Shown piece by piece: positions 13,301 to 24,337 of a DNA stretch of 64,000 bases. Under the pieces are notes generated by a model. That model saw only the letters and a program-made list of their open reading frames with translations, did no database searches and was not told where the DNA came from. Source of the DNA: Adineta steineri (lineage: Eukaryota; Rotifera; Eurotatoria; Adinetida; Adinetidae); contig CAJNOI010000043.1 in NCBI GenBank assembly GCA_905250115.1, forward strand, positions 1 to 64,000, written 5' to 3'. How positions within the stretch are numbered: position 1 is the first letter of the stretch; each line of letters opens with the position of its first letter. The translations under genes and the position numbers were made by a program.

Positions 13301-16300
13301 GACCAAAAAGAACCACAGGACGTATGATAGTTACTATTATAAAATAAATAAAGTCAATCTTTTATTATCATCTCATACTCTTACCAGCTTTAAGTACGAC
13401 ACGTTCATATGCAGGAAATTTTGAATTTGTCAATGCTAGAAAAATCAAAAGAAAAATATTTAATAAAATTATTTTAATCATTATTTCGTCAAGGTTAAAG
13501 CATTGATAGTAAGCATTATTAAAACAATATCTTTTTTTTTCAAAATATTTCTTTCTACGAAAAACATTTGTGATTAGCCAAGAGCAAAAAGATGTGTAAG
13601 TAAAAAAGAAATCATATACAATGACTTACGCTTCCAACAAATAGCTTTAGCTATAAATACATATACATTTAATGAGGAGGACTTATCTTTTAGAATGAAT
13701 CAAACAAAGAAAAAAACGTACCGAAAATTGAATCTTCTTTGAGATGATGTATTGAGGAAACAGAACGTGATCGTTTATCACCAAATTTTGATTTTAATTT
13801 TCGTTTAAAGGATGGTTGTTTAGTTTTCATTAATTTATCAAGACTTGGAGCTATACTTGCCAATTGTTCAGCTCTATAAAAACGCCAAAAAAAAGAATAT
13901 TTTTCCAACTAAAATCTTGTCTTATTATACCGTGATTTATTTGGAACAGCACCAGTTATTTTATTTTGTGACGAAGGTGCATTTAATTTCGTAGCAACCC
14001 AATAACCAACTTGACCATTATAAAGTGTATCAGTAACATGAAAAATATCATTTACACGAATTGATAATTCTTCATCATTTGCTGTATTATAAGTAAAATG
14101 AGCTCTACAAAAAAATAAATAGATTAATTAAAAATCAAAATCTTTATTTTCTCATATTTACCGAATATAAAATGAATCACCACCAACATCAGCTAATAAT
14201 TGTTCATAATCTATTGTTTAGAGAAAATTAAATATTAACAAAAAATACAAAACAACTAGATACAAACCATGACGTAAATTAGCAACAATCATATTGACTT
14301 GTGCTGTTTTCATATTCATCAAACATAAAACCGCTTCTTCACGTGTTAAACTTGTAAAATCAGTATTATTTACCTAGGAATAAAAAAAACCAGATAGGAT
14401 ACAAATAATCTTCTTAAACTTACACTAAATATTTTATCAGCAACAAGTAATCCTGCTTTATATGCGACACTTGTTGGTTGTACTTCACAAATAAATAATC
14501 CATGTTTATCACCACCTGCTAAACGAATTCCTATACTTGATGTATCTGTATAAAATGATACATATCTTGTTCCAGTACTAAATTAAAAAAATGAGATGTA
14601 TGAAAGAATTTCTTTTTGATTTTACATAGGTCGTATAAAATCTTGACGATTTAATGTTGATCGTTCAAATACATGTTGATTATAATCTGCTTGTAATTCT
14701 TTACGTGTAGATGAGGGATGATTTTGAACAAGAATAGGAGCTGAGATTGAGTCAAGATGATTATTTACTCCATTTTCTATTTTACAGAAAAAACAACAAC
14801 AAGATAAAAGCATAAGAATAATGTCAATCTTACGATGAACTGATGATTTATCATCATTTAATTTATTTGGTATAACAAAAAGAACAAGTCGTTCTTTAGC
14901 TTTATCAATTAATTTCTGTGCTTCTTGTAATGTTAAACGATCAACAGGTGTTTCATTTATCTAGAAAAAAAAAGGTTTTTTTAATTAAATTTCTTCTTTT
15001 TTTCATTAAAATATCAGTTATTTTTACCTTAATTACTTCATCGCCTTCTTGAAGATTCGCAAACATATCATTATTTGCATGCTGAATTTTTTTAATAAAA
15101 TATCGACAACCAAGAATCACACCAAATTTTTCTTCTTTACGTGTTTTATTTAATATACATTTGATAGGTGGTTCACTATCCGATACAATAACTGGATGTT
15201 TTCGTCGCCGAACAACCTATTGAAAGATTTCGTTTTTCTTATAAATTATTCATAAAACTATAATTACTAAATTAACAAAATCAGTTGATTCTCGAATTAA
15301 TTTTAATGCCGTATGTTCCATATGACGTATAACAGGATGACCATTCACATTTACAATTTGATCATTGGGTCTGATTGAATAAGAAATATTTATTAAATAT
15401 TAAAAACAAATAAAGAAAACTTACAAAAGTTTACCATCCGCAGGTCCATGTTTAATAACTTCACAAACAGTTAATGATTGATTATCAATTTGACTTTCAT
15501 CATAGTATGAAATCAATCTATTTTCATTATTACCACCACTAATAGCTATACCAAAACCATGTAATGGTGACTAAAATAAAAAAATCATTTTCTCCTTTTT
15601 TTTCTACCTATTGTCCTCTATCATAAATCAATATCTTGAACGAAAGAGAGCCGCCTTCAGGGTGTTAGTGACTCAATTGTCACTTGTCGGTTGATTACGT
15701 CAACGTCATATTATAGAAGGCCCACATAATAACACGACGAAAAAAAAATCAATTTTAGCACGAACATGTTAAAGAGATTATGATAAGGAATCGATCAGGT
15801 TGAAAAAACACAATAATCAACTTACTCTTGTCAATGTAACTTGAATACAATCCGATGTCTCATCATCAGTTAGACTAAATCTATTATTATTGTTGTTATT
15901 ATTATTATTGTTGTTGTTGTTATTATTGTTGTGGTTATTGTCGATCTACGTATACAAATAGAAATAGAAAAGAGAATGTGTAAAACAAAAGCTTGAACAC
16001 ACAACTAGAGCAGGTAAACAGCACGTACATAGATATATGAATAAAAAGCTCAATGACTAGTCCATTTTGCACGTTTGGGAAGAATACATGATTAAATATC
16101 GATTACATTTAAGGGTTAACAAAAAAAGGAATATTGATCTTCTTCATCCTCCTCACATACAATTCAAATATTTTCTTTTCTATCTATTCAAAATAAAAAA
16201 TCCAATTTTATCATCTCAAATAATATAGATTCAATAAGATTAACAAGTTATATAGAAAGAAACAGAATTTATTTTCTTTCTTTCTATTGTCACTTTTTCT

Positions 16301-16339
16301 ATATTTCAAAAAATATAATTTAATACGTACCAAAGGCAT
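10310..16339 (-). CDS. TJP: Zonula occludens scaffold (ZO/TJP/polychaetoid orthologue)
   Basis: A MAGUK scaffold that links junction membrane proteins to actin at cell contacts (family knowledge). Twenty-four coding exons were joined by eye: 16339-16331, 15945-15826, 15570-15425, 15370-15268, 15216-15028, 14960-14834, 14776-14626, 14577-14424, 14373-14268, 14210-14162, 14104-13931, 13873-13722, 13435-13385, 13333-13238, 13184-13108, 13045-12548, 12489-12414, 12361-12108, 12045-11807, 11757-11536, 11486-10995, 10860-10769, 10710-10462 and 10407-10310. The sum is 3924 nt, or 1307 aa. In order: an Asn-rich leader; PDZ1 ([13 protein letters not shown]); PDZ2 (KFGVILG); PDZ3 ([16 protein letters not shown]); SH3 ([19 protein letters not shown]); the hinge [11 protein letters not shown]; GuK ([25 protein letters not shown]); a disordered Ser/Asn-rich middle; ZU5 ([39 protein letters not shown]). 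The C-terminus SILVDHF matches VLIDHF of vertebrate ZO-1. The GuK lacks a normal ATP loop, as in the family. Confidence 0.95.
13630..13650 (-). other. Candidate 21-nt cassette microexon in the ZO gene
   Basis: Inside the long intron between the SH3-GuK hinge exon (ends 13722) and the next exon (starts 13435), a 21-nt segment is bounded by an acceptor (TTTATAG) and a strong donor (GTAAGT). Included in phase 1 it would add AKAICWK without a stop and keep the frame. The surrounding gene reads through without it, so it would be optional. Confidence 0.35.
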
Positions 16340-18100
16340 TTGATAATATTGATGAATAAGAGATACGACGTTTACCACTGATGTTGAAAAAAAGTTATTC
16401 TTTCAGTAGTCAAGGTCGTTATAGGTGAAAGTAAGCAAAAAGATGAGAAGACCCTAAACAAAGGGATCAAATTCGTCTTATGTTCAATTCACTTCGTGTA
16501 GTAGTTGACGATCGGACAATATACATAGAGAGAAAGACAGGGGGAGAAAAGTATACATTCAATGTTGATAATCGGCTGAACAGGAAGAAGAAAAGTTCAC
16601 CTCTCTGTCTCTCTTTCTCTCTAACCGTCGTGTCCGAGAAGCGAAATAAATGATTCTTCTTTTCCCTATTCATACATTCGTTTGTCGTACAACGGTCATC
16701 TTAGTTTCTTTTATATTTCACTCTATATGACCGATAGCACGTGATTTGATAATGATGATGTTGATTTTAATACGACAGTGAATAATATTCACTTACTTTT
16801 AACTAAAACTCATCGATAATACTCTCTCGAATTTATGAGACTGATGCAGTCATGCACACTATAATTATTTCAAACATATGAAAAAAAAAACAACACTCAA
16901 ATCACTTTGTACTATTAAAATAACATCTATGAAAAAATATTCATGTTCTCTTTCGTGTTCTGTCTGATGAGACTTGAAGCAGTAAGAGAAGAGAAACACT
17001 AGCAACTACATGAGAGAGAAAAAAAAACTTTACATTGCTGGCATACAAACAACAACATATGCTAGATGGAAGAGAAAGTGAGAAACAGGTGTTCGTATTT
17101 TTAGTATCGCTTATTTGACAACCGATGGCCATTGAAATTTTTGAACAAAGAATTCATTGAAAGAGTAATAACTAACCTTGAAACTACGTAGTTGGAAATT
17201 AATAGAAATATTTGTTACATAAAATAGATTTAGTTGATATATGATATGAAGTAGAAAATGATTTCTTTTCTTTATCTCTATAAGAAATAGAAACATGATA
17301 ATTATATATGAATCTTTTTTTCAACCATTGAATTAACTTTGTTAATAAACGGTATTTGAATGGATCATTAGCTTTAGATCAATCAAAAATAATAGTTATA
17401 CTAATCAATCACATGATCGAATCAAATATAATGATGGTAGGAGTTATTTACGCTTGGCTTACTTAAATTGATAAGATATTGAACAGAAGAAAGAAAGAAT
17501 ATAGTTTGACAAATATAATTTAATGAACTATATAGAGAACTTTTGTGTTCTCATATCATTATCTACAGTTGATCATCAAGATATCTTTATTTCATAATTT
17601 ATTCATTGAAATAAGGGTTTATTAATTTGTGATAAAAGTTTCATAGTTATATATCATATTATGGCTACCAATGTTAATCATACATATTTTTTGATGTTGA
17701 ATGGCAGAATTGTGTTAATGAGTGATATTGAATTACAAGGAGATAAAAACTATTAGTTTAATATTGGTTGTTAGTATCGTTAGATACTTCTTTTATTCGA
17801 ATTTGTTTTTACTTCATCACTAACATAGAAAAGTCCTATTGAACATTATTTCTATTACAAATTAATATTTACTATTTCATTTCATTATTATTATTTTCAT
17901 TCATCAAATGATGACTATTAACACTTTGAAAATCTAATTTTGTATTTCGTCAGACTATTTTCGCGTATAAAGTGCATAATAAGAAAACCTTACAGATTTT
18001 CAAAGGAATGGATCGAAAAAAAGCGGCTTTACTTCAATAATATAAAACATTATTTTATATTTCTATGAAGGTATATATTAATAGATCATGAATAGAAGAA
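16340..18100. other. 5' region of the ZO gene and spacer
   Basis: The first several hundred bases probably hold the 5' UTR, further non-coding exons and the promoter of the ZO gene on the minus strand (CT-rich near 16600-16625). Beyond about 17.1 kb the sequence is AT-rich spacer. No coding frame there has recognisable content. Confidence 0.5.
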
Positions 18101-18158
18101 ATCTTGAGGTTGTTGGTGTGGGTGTCTAGTCTTTCTATTCACACCCACACCCTGAATC
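18101..18158. repeat. G-rich/C-rich inverted element, copy A
   Basis: The left part reads ATCTTGAGG...GGTGTGGGTGT (arm 18115-18125) and the right part ACACCCACACC (18141-18151), a perfect 11-bp inverted repeat around a 15-nt spacer beginning CTAG. The core contains TGTGGG. Copies B and C share the CTTGAG edge and the GTGTGGGTG core. It lies 550 bp upstream of the LamG gene. Confidence 0.7.
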
Positions 18159-18648
18159 ATTTTATTTTAAATAAACATTGAATATAGTTTTGATATTAAT
18201 TTAGATACTATTGTAAATGAATTTGTGTTAAAAAACAAAGAAAGAAAATAAATAAATTATTATGTTGAAGTAGTGGAATGGAAAAACATTTTTTATTACT
18301 CGCTTAGAAAATGTATTGCTTTTCTTAGAAATTTGAGTCTGCACTATCGATGACTACTCCGTATAATGTTCTCATATTTAGTATGAACGTGCAAAACAGT
18401 TTTTATTAGTAAAGGTAATTACTTTTAAAGTACAATACTTTATGCTATCAAATGTGTTTCTCTAATTATGAAAACAACAATATCGAATGTAAATTATATC
18501 CCCTTCCTGTTATTACTTTCACATCACACTTTGCTGACGTAAAACAGAATTAATTTTTTTACCTAAAAATATTCTAAACTTATTAACTGAGACGGGAAAT
18601 AGAAAAAATCGAGAGGATTTTTTTCTCTTTGATGAATCTTCTGCGACG

Positions 18649-18656
18649 TATATAAC
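18649..18656 (+). promoter_or_regulatory. TATA box of the LamG gene
   Basis: TATATAAC, 50 bp before the ATG at 18706, on the coding strand. Confidence 0.55.
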
Positions 18657-18705
18657 TGTTGGATACTTTTGTTTTATTTCTCACTACAACTTCATATCAC
18701 ACAAA

Positions 18706-20609
18706 ATGTTATCGACAATATGGTGGTCGGTATTAGGGTTAGTTCTGATATCGATTCATACTGTTCAAAGTCAAATAATGCAGTCAAGTTTGAATTTACA
18801 AGCACCTGGACTTGACTTTTTACCAGCAAATCCGGTTGAACTAATCACTACTTATACTGGTATGAACTCGTTTCTTTTATGTTATATCCAATGTAACATG
18901 AATCCATTATGTCGCACTTTTGTCAGTGACATCGTATTACCTTCTGTCTGTCGCCTTTATGAAGGATCGATCGATACAGGAACTATTGTTAAATCTTCAT
19001 CATTAACATCTCGTGTCGGTGGTCTTTATTATTATCCATCACTTTATGCTATGTACAATCAAATGTGTGATCCTCATGTATTACCATCTAATCGTTACTT
19101 AATATGTGTTGACAATGTATGACAATGTCCAAAAACTACATTCTGGAACAGTTCAATGTGTTTAAATCAAGTTTATTATGGTGATACATGCACAATGGAT
19201 GAAGCATGTCGTCAAGATATTGGTCTTCAATGTTCTTCAAATTGTCAGAAATGTATATGCAATTCGACAGCTTCTTGGAACAATGCATCATGTGGTAGGT
19301 AGAGTAGAGTGAGATGCACTTATTCAAATAATTTATCTTTATTCTTTCAGTAATTGGTCAAACAGTTTGTCCAAGTTCGAAGCCACCTGATCCATGTGTG
19401 GCAGCCTATTGGCCACTAGATGGTAATGCCAATGATCTCACTAATACACATAATGGTACATTAGTTGGAAATCCATCATTTGTGATGGGATACATAGATC
19501 ACGCTATACAGTGTTCTGGTACACCATATATCACCGTGCCTTACATTGATTTTTATCGTCGAAGTTTTTCTATTGAATTTTGGTTCTATATTAATAATCG
19601 TACGAATGGCGATATAGGTTTATTAGGCGAATGTATGAATGGTACTAGTCACACATGTCTTCATTTAGAACTTAAGAATGCTTCAAAACCATTCATGGGA
19701 TTTTTCTACGATGACAGTGTAGGTTCCAGCAGTATTGTAAATTATCAATGGTATCATATTGCATTCGTCTACAATAATACTGCTAGACAGCGTCAAATAT
19801 ACGTCAACGGATTGGTCGAAAATATCAGTTTGTCTAGTTCACTATCTTCTACTGGTTACCTTGGTCAATGTGGTCCAGTAACAATTTGTAAAACAATTAC
19901 TTCGCCATTAAGCGCCATAACTTACATTGATCAAATATTTGTTACACAACGAGCAAAAACTGCTAACGAAATCTTGAATGATGCCACTTTTATCGCTTAT
20001 TATTCATTTGATTGTGGTTCTATTCTTGATTCAGGTCCAAATCTTCTTCAAAGTTTTGCAGTTGGACAAACAATGATCAATGGTCGAGTGTAAGATGCTC
20101 TCTTATTCATTTCAACAAATGGTTATTTTCGAACATCCTCTTTTATGACATTTGGTATTGCTAATCAATCATCTTCGATTGCTCTCTGAATGAAACCTGT
20201 GAATCTTCGTGGTATTCTTGTTCATGTAGCCAATCAATCAACTGGTGATGGATGGTGTATGCCATTACTAGGCTTCAATTCATCTGTTATTCTCATTGCA
20301 CAAAGCTCATCTTTGATAATTGCGGTTCCTACATTTTCATTAAATGTCTGGACGCATATTGCTCAAACATTTAGTATACAAAATGGTCTTCAACTATATA
20401 TCAATGGTACATTATATCAAACAGTTGTAGGTGCACCAATGACTCCTCCGTATCAATCAATGCATGTCAGTATTGGAAGTCAACAAATGGGAGGATCTAG
20501 TTGTATGTGGGGTGCTATCGAGCCTCATTCATATGCTGGTGTTGTTGACGAGCTACGTATTTATAATCGACAAATTACTACGGCAGAAATCGCTGTTATA
20601 TCTTCATAG
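18706..20609 (+). pseudogene. Secreted PAN/EGF/LamG protein gene with three in-frame stops
   Basis: The gene encodes a signal peptide (LVLISIHTVQS), then a Cys-rich PAN/apple-like region (LCYIQCNMNPLCRTFV, CRLYEG), then a Cys-rich EGF-like region (QCPKTTFWNSSMCLN, CQKCICNSTASWNNASC). One 56-nt intron (19295-19350) is followed by two laminin-G/concanavalin-like domains. The first is from about 19398 (AAYWPLDGNANDL, HIAFVYNNTARQRQIYVNG), the second from about 19995 (IAYYSFDCGSILD, WTHIAQTFSIQNGLQLYING, GVVDELRIYNRQITTAEI). One continuous frame is kept throughout, but it is cut by TGA at 19120-19122, TAA at 20091-20093 and TGA at 20187-20189. The last stop stands where the family has Trp (SIALxMKP). 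There is no frameshift, which suggests recent loss, although readthrough cannot be excluded from sequence alone. Such proteins are probably extracellular adhesive or glycan-binding proteins (inference). It lies between inverted elements A and B. Confidence 0.78.
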
Positions 20610-20840
20610 ACTGACATCCAGTTCTCTTCAACTACTTATCACTGCCTTTAATTTATCAATATGGAACTAACTATATACTTAAAAATAAATGTTGTTTTCT
20701 GTTTTCTGTTACTGTTATTTTGTATGCTAATTTATTTTCTCTGATTGATGTTGTAATATATTTTAATCTCCTAATAAATAAAAAATAATGTTGAAAATCA
20801 CATAAAAAAAATTCATAATCATTAGTTCAATCAAAAAAGA

Positions 20841-20940
20841 AAATCTTGAAAGTAGATGTTGGTGTTGGTGACTTCAATATCATCTTGAGGGTGTGGGTGC
20901 TAGGTGAATACAGTATTCATACCCATACCCCCAAGATAGT
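20841..20940. repeat. G-rich/C-rich inverted element, copy B
   Basis: The left arm is CTTGAGGGTGTGGGTG (from 20884), then CTAG, then GTGAATAC. The right arm is GTATTCATACCCATACCCCC ending AAG (to about 20935). The two arms pair almost fully as a hairpin. A partial extra left unit (ATCTTGAAAG, GTTGGTGTTGGTG) precedes it at 20843-20871. It lies 230 bp past the LamG gene. Confidence 0.7.
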
Positions 20941-20941
20941 G

Positions 20942-21464
20942 TGTGCATCTTCTTCTGATTGAACAGATGTCTTCATATCGATCAATTCAATTAAAAAAAT
21001 TAATACGACGATGTCAAAGAGTCGGATCAAGTGAAAACAGTTCTTTCATATGTCCCATGCTTATCTTTATTCTTTTTATTTAATTCTAGTTAACGATGAG
21101 TACTAATTGATTGATTCAGGTAGCCCATGTGTTGACAACATGTCAGTATGTATATTGCAGTTTGTTAACTTTCTCTTCACCATACGAAGTCTCGTTTGAC
21201 ACTATTACAATTCAGTTTCACATTAGTTATTCTTCTTTTATTACAAGGAGCACTCTCGTAAAGAATTAGAAATGTAGATATGTCTGAACACATTATTTAT
21301 ATACATACGTATGTGTTTGTATTACCTTATCAGTCGGCTTGGTCTATTGCGTTTTTTATTATTCACAGAGTTCTTCTCTGTACGAGCGCGTGCGTCACTC
21401 TAAACTAGAATTCATTTAAAAATAAGCGAACTAAAGATTCTTTTATTTATTCATAAAATACTCT
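20942..21464. other. Spacer between the LamG and ART-TPR genes
   Basis: No gene is visible. The two genes converge here, so it holds both 3' flanks. Confidence 0.5.
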
Positions 21465-23639
21465 TTACAATATGACTTTTATCATTTCAATAATCTTTTT
21501 GACATCTTTAATATGAGGATGAGTTGGAGGTAATGCATGTTGCCATATGTCCAGAGCACATTCATAATATGAAAGTGCTTTCGAATAGTCTTTCATCTTT
21601 CGATAAACCGAACCGATATTGTAGTATGAAGTAGCCAAATGAGGATGATTTGAAGGAAGAGTTTTTTGAAAGATTTCAAGTGCTTTTTCGAAAAATGAAA
21701 GTGCTTTCGGGTACTCTTCCATGTTTACATACACTGAACCGATATTGTTGTATGAAGTAGCTAAATGAAGATGATTTGTAGGAAGATTTTTTTGTTCAAT
21801 ATCAAGTGCTTTTTCGTGAGATGAAAGCGCTTTCGAGTACTCTCCCATTTTGTCATACGCCAAACCGATGTTGTTGTATGAAATAGCTAAATCAGGATCA
21901 TTTGAAGAAAGAGTTTTTTGTTTGATTTCAAGTGCTTTTTCGTGAAATGAAAGTGCTTTTGAATACTCTCTCATGTCGATATACACATTACCCATGCCGC
22001 AGTATGAAGTAGCCAACGAGTTTTGGTTTGAAAGAAGAGTTTCTTCTTGAATTTCAAGTGCTTTTTCGTAATATGAAAGTGCTTTCGGGTACTCTTCCAT
22101 GTTTATATACACTGAACCGATATTGTTGTATGAAGTAGCCACATCAGAATGATTTGAAGGAAGAGTTTCTTCTTGAATTCCAAGTGCTTTTGTGTAATAC
22201 CAAATAGTCTTTTCGTAATCACCCTGAGCATGTTTGGCATGTCCCAATTGATTATGGTAAAGCGCCTTTTCACTCTCATCAGATGTCTGTTCGAGTAATA
22301 CGTTACAAAATTCTTCAACTTTGCTAAATTGACCAATTTTAACCAATAAACTACCCAATCTTTGCCATCCAGTACCATCAGCTTCTTTTCGTATCTTATC
22401 AGTAAGTAGTCGTAGTTGTTGATCATCGTCTGATGTTAGTCGTAATTCAACTTGATAAAGTTGATTCTCATTGTCTATTTGTTTAATTGCACTCACTCGA
22501 AAGACAGCGTGTATTGACAAGAGAATTTCATCCTCTTCATTGAAATAACTTTCCCCTTTGATCGAGGCAAATGGCGTTGATTTAATACAGGGATCAATGG
22601 ACATTATAAATAGAATGCCCACCATGACCGGTTTTACTGAAGCACGTCGAGCAAATTCGAAGGATACTTTTTCATTTTTACTGGTGGACAGGAAATTGTT
22701 AAACGACATAAGTCCACCTTTTGTTTTTTGAAGTTCTTCAAAGTCTGATTTTGTAAGACCTTGTGCTCGATAAACTATAAAAGACATTTCACCATAACTA
22801 CTGACCTGTTGTTCGTACAGCTGTTGAATTTGTCGATGTACATCACGTACAAAGAAGCCCATATTAATGATTATATCGGCATTCAACATTCGAAGTGCTT
22901 GATTGAACATTTTGTAGATAAAACACTTACGTGTATACCACCATATTGCTCGTTTTGGATGATAATCATTTTCGAATTCATTAATAGTTTTTAATTCAAT
23001 TGAATTGTCAGTAAAGACTTCGCGGGAACAAGCTGCTAAGTCCTGGATTGCCTTGGAACTGTACTTGATATCTGGGAGAATTTCTTTGAATAGCTGTATG
23101 CATACAAAAACTGGAACGTACTGATTTAAGTAGTTAAACGAAGCCATATCATTTATCGTAAGAAGACTTACGGCAATTGTGTCCTGGTCGCACTGTTGAA
23201 CAGCCAATTGCAATTCTTGACAGATTTCTTTGATATTTGTATAGACACCTTTAACTTTTGTCCAGTTTTGTGTCCATCCTTGATATCTGGATTTGTTGCT
23301 ACATAAGATGTATATGGTATCTAGGTGTGGCATGCCGTGAATTTCAGAAACCAATTGTTGACCTAATGAGTCCGATGTTATAACGAAGGCTGTTTCATGA
23401 TCAAATCGTTTGAGCGTTTGGACGCATTGATCCGGTTTCGTGGATGGGATAACGTCGTTGACCACATTCTTCAATTGAGCCAATGTATCCTGGCAGTCCT
23501 TGTTTGTTTCTTCGATGCTGGCGTCTACCCATACGAGAAGGTAGTTTTGTGTTATACGTTGTCGCCGCTGACGAATATTTGACGACGTCGTTGATTTTGA
23601 TGTTTTTGTGGGATTTTCTTTCGATTTTTGTGCATCCAT
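21465..23639 (-). CDS. Arginine-type mono-ADP-ribosyltransferase fused to TPR repeats
   Basis: A single exon encodes 724 aa. Residues about 33-160 form an alpha/beta domain (LLVWVDASIEETNKDCQDT, TAFVITSDSLGQQLV, LDTIYILCSNKSRYQGWT) that I know only from bdelloid proteins of this type; it looks receiver- or TIR-like in outline, with no proven function. Residues about 260-400 are an ADP-ribosyltransferase fold with the R-S-ExE triad: YRAQ (Arg291), FLSTS (Ser318-Thr319-Ser320) and EEDEILL (Glu369-x-Glu371), which is the arginine-specific pattern. Such enzymes move ADP-ribose from NAD+ to protein arginines. Residues about 425-705 hold six or seven TPRs of 42 residues, kinesin-light-chain-like (YNNIGSVYINMEEYPKALSY), which usually bind partners. 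There is no signal peptide, so it is probably cytosolic. All catalytic residues are present and the frame is whole. A TATA box lies at 23726-23733. The target and role are unknown; defence or stress signalling is inference. Confidence 0.9.
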   Translation of the reverse strand: MDAQKSKENPTKTSKSTTSSNIRQRRQRITQNYLLVWVDASIEETNKDCQDTLAQLKNVVNDVIPSTKPDQCVQTLKRFDHETAFVITSDSLGQQLVSEIHGMPHLDTIYILCSNKSRYQGWTQNWTKVKGVYTNIKEICQELQLAVQQCDQDTIAVSLLTINDMASFNYLNQYVPVFVCIQLFKEILPDIKYSSKAIQDLAACSREVFTDNSIELKTINEFENDYHPKRAIWWYTRKCFIYKMFNQALRMLNADIIINMGFFVRDVHRQIQQLYEQQVSSYGEMSFIVYRAQGLTKSDFEELQKTKGGLMSFNNFLSTSKNEKVSFEFARRASVKPVMVGILFIMSIDPCIKSTPFASIKGESYFNEEDEILLSIHAVFRVSAIKQIDNENQLYQVELRLTSDDDQQLRLLTDKIRKEADGTGWQRLGSLLVKIGQFSKVEEFCNVLLEQTSDESEKALYHNQLGHAKHAQGDYEKTIWYYTKALGIQEETLPSNHSDVATSYNNIGSVYINMEEYPKALSYYEKALEIQEETLLSNQNSLATSYCGMGNVYIDMREYSKALSFHEKALEIKQKTLSSNDPDLAISYNNIGLAYDKMGEYSKALSSHEKALDIEQKNLPTNHLHLATSYNNIGSVYVNMEEYPKALSFFEKALEIFQKTLPSNHPHLATSYYNIGSVYRKMKDYSKALSYYECALDIWQHALPPTHPHIKDVKKIIEMIKVIL

Positions 23640-23725
23640 GTTGCCTTAGAATGTAAACTAGTTCTCTATGTGGAATGAAATTGATAATGATTGATTTGAT
23701 GAAAAGCTAAAAGTGGTCTCGTCTA

Positions 23726-23733
23726 GTTATATA
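23726..23733 (-). promoter_or_regulatory. TATA box of the ART-TPR gene
   Basis: TATATAAC on the minus strand, 87 bp before the ATG at 23639. Confidence 0.5.
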
Positions 23734-24337
23734 AGCACTGACTTTTTTTTTCTCGATTTTTCGCCGACTTCGAATGTTTATGTTTTTTTATGTTGCTCAA
23801 GGACAAATCCGCTTAGTTACTTTTGAAAATAATATTGTACAGAGCAAGAAACAGAACAAAGCAAAAAAACTTTTTGGTGATATTATCGAAAGAACGAATA
23901 AAACAGAAGCCAACAATCCGAATTCATTTTATTGTTATTTTTTTCAAATTTTCTTCTCTCTGTCTACATAATTACTGCAGTTTGTTAGCGTGTAGGCGAC
24001 ATTTTCACTGAATAAAGGTAAACAAAGAAATACAGTTCTTCCGCCGAATTAGTTTCTCTTTTACACTCTATGTCAGACACCATATTAGTTTGATGAATGT
24101 ATGAAATTTTTTATGGCGAAACTAATGAAAAGAGCTTTGTGAAATTTTGCACATAGAGCATGTTTTATCAAATGATATATTATTTGAAGTTAGACAAAGT
24201 TTCTCTGTGAGGTATTCAGATGCAAGCTTGATGTCGCATTAAAAAAACTAATTTGTGAAATGATTTCTTTATCAAGTTATGTACTGTTTTATTTTTTTGT
24301 ATAATAGAACAACTATTTCAATACAACATAGATGACT
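23734..24337. other. Spacer upstream of the ART-TPR gene
   Basis: AT-rich. Open frames at 23774-24011 are short, overlapping and of unbiased composition. No gene is called. Confidence 0.5.

Noticed and set aside
20187-20189. RNA editing of TGA to TGG in the LamG gene
   Set aside because: Editing could restore Trp here, but the other two stops would not give the expected residues by A-to-I change, so inactivation is simpler.
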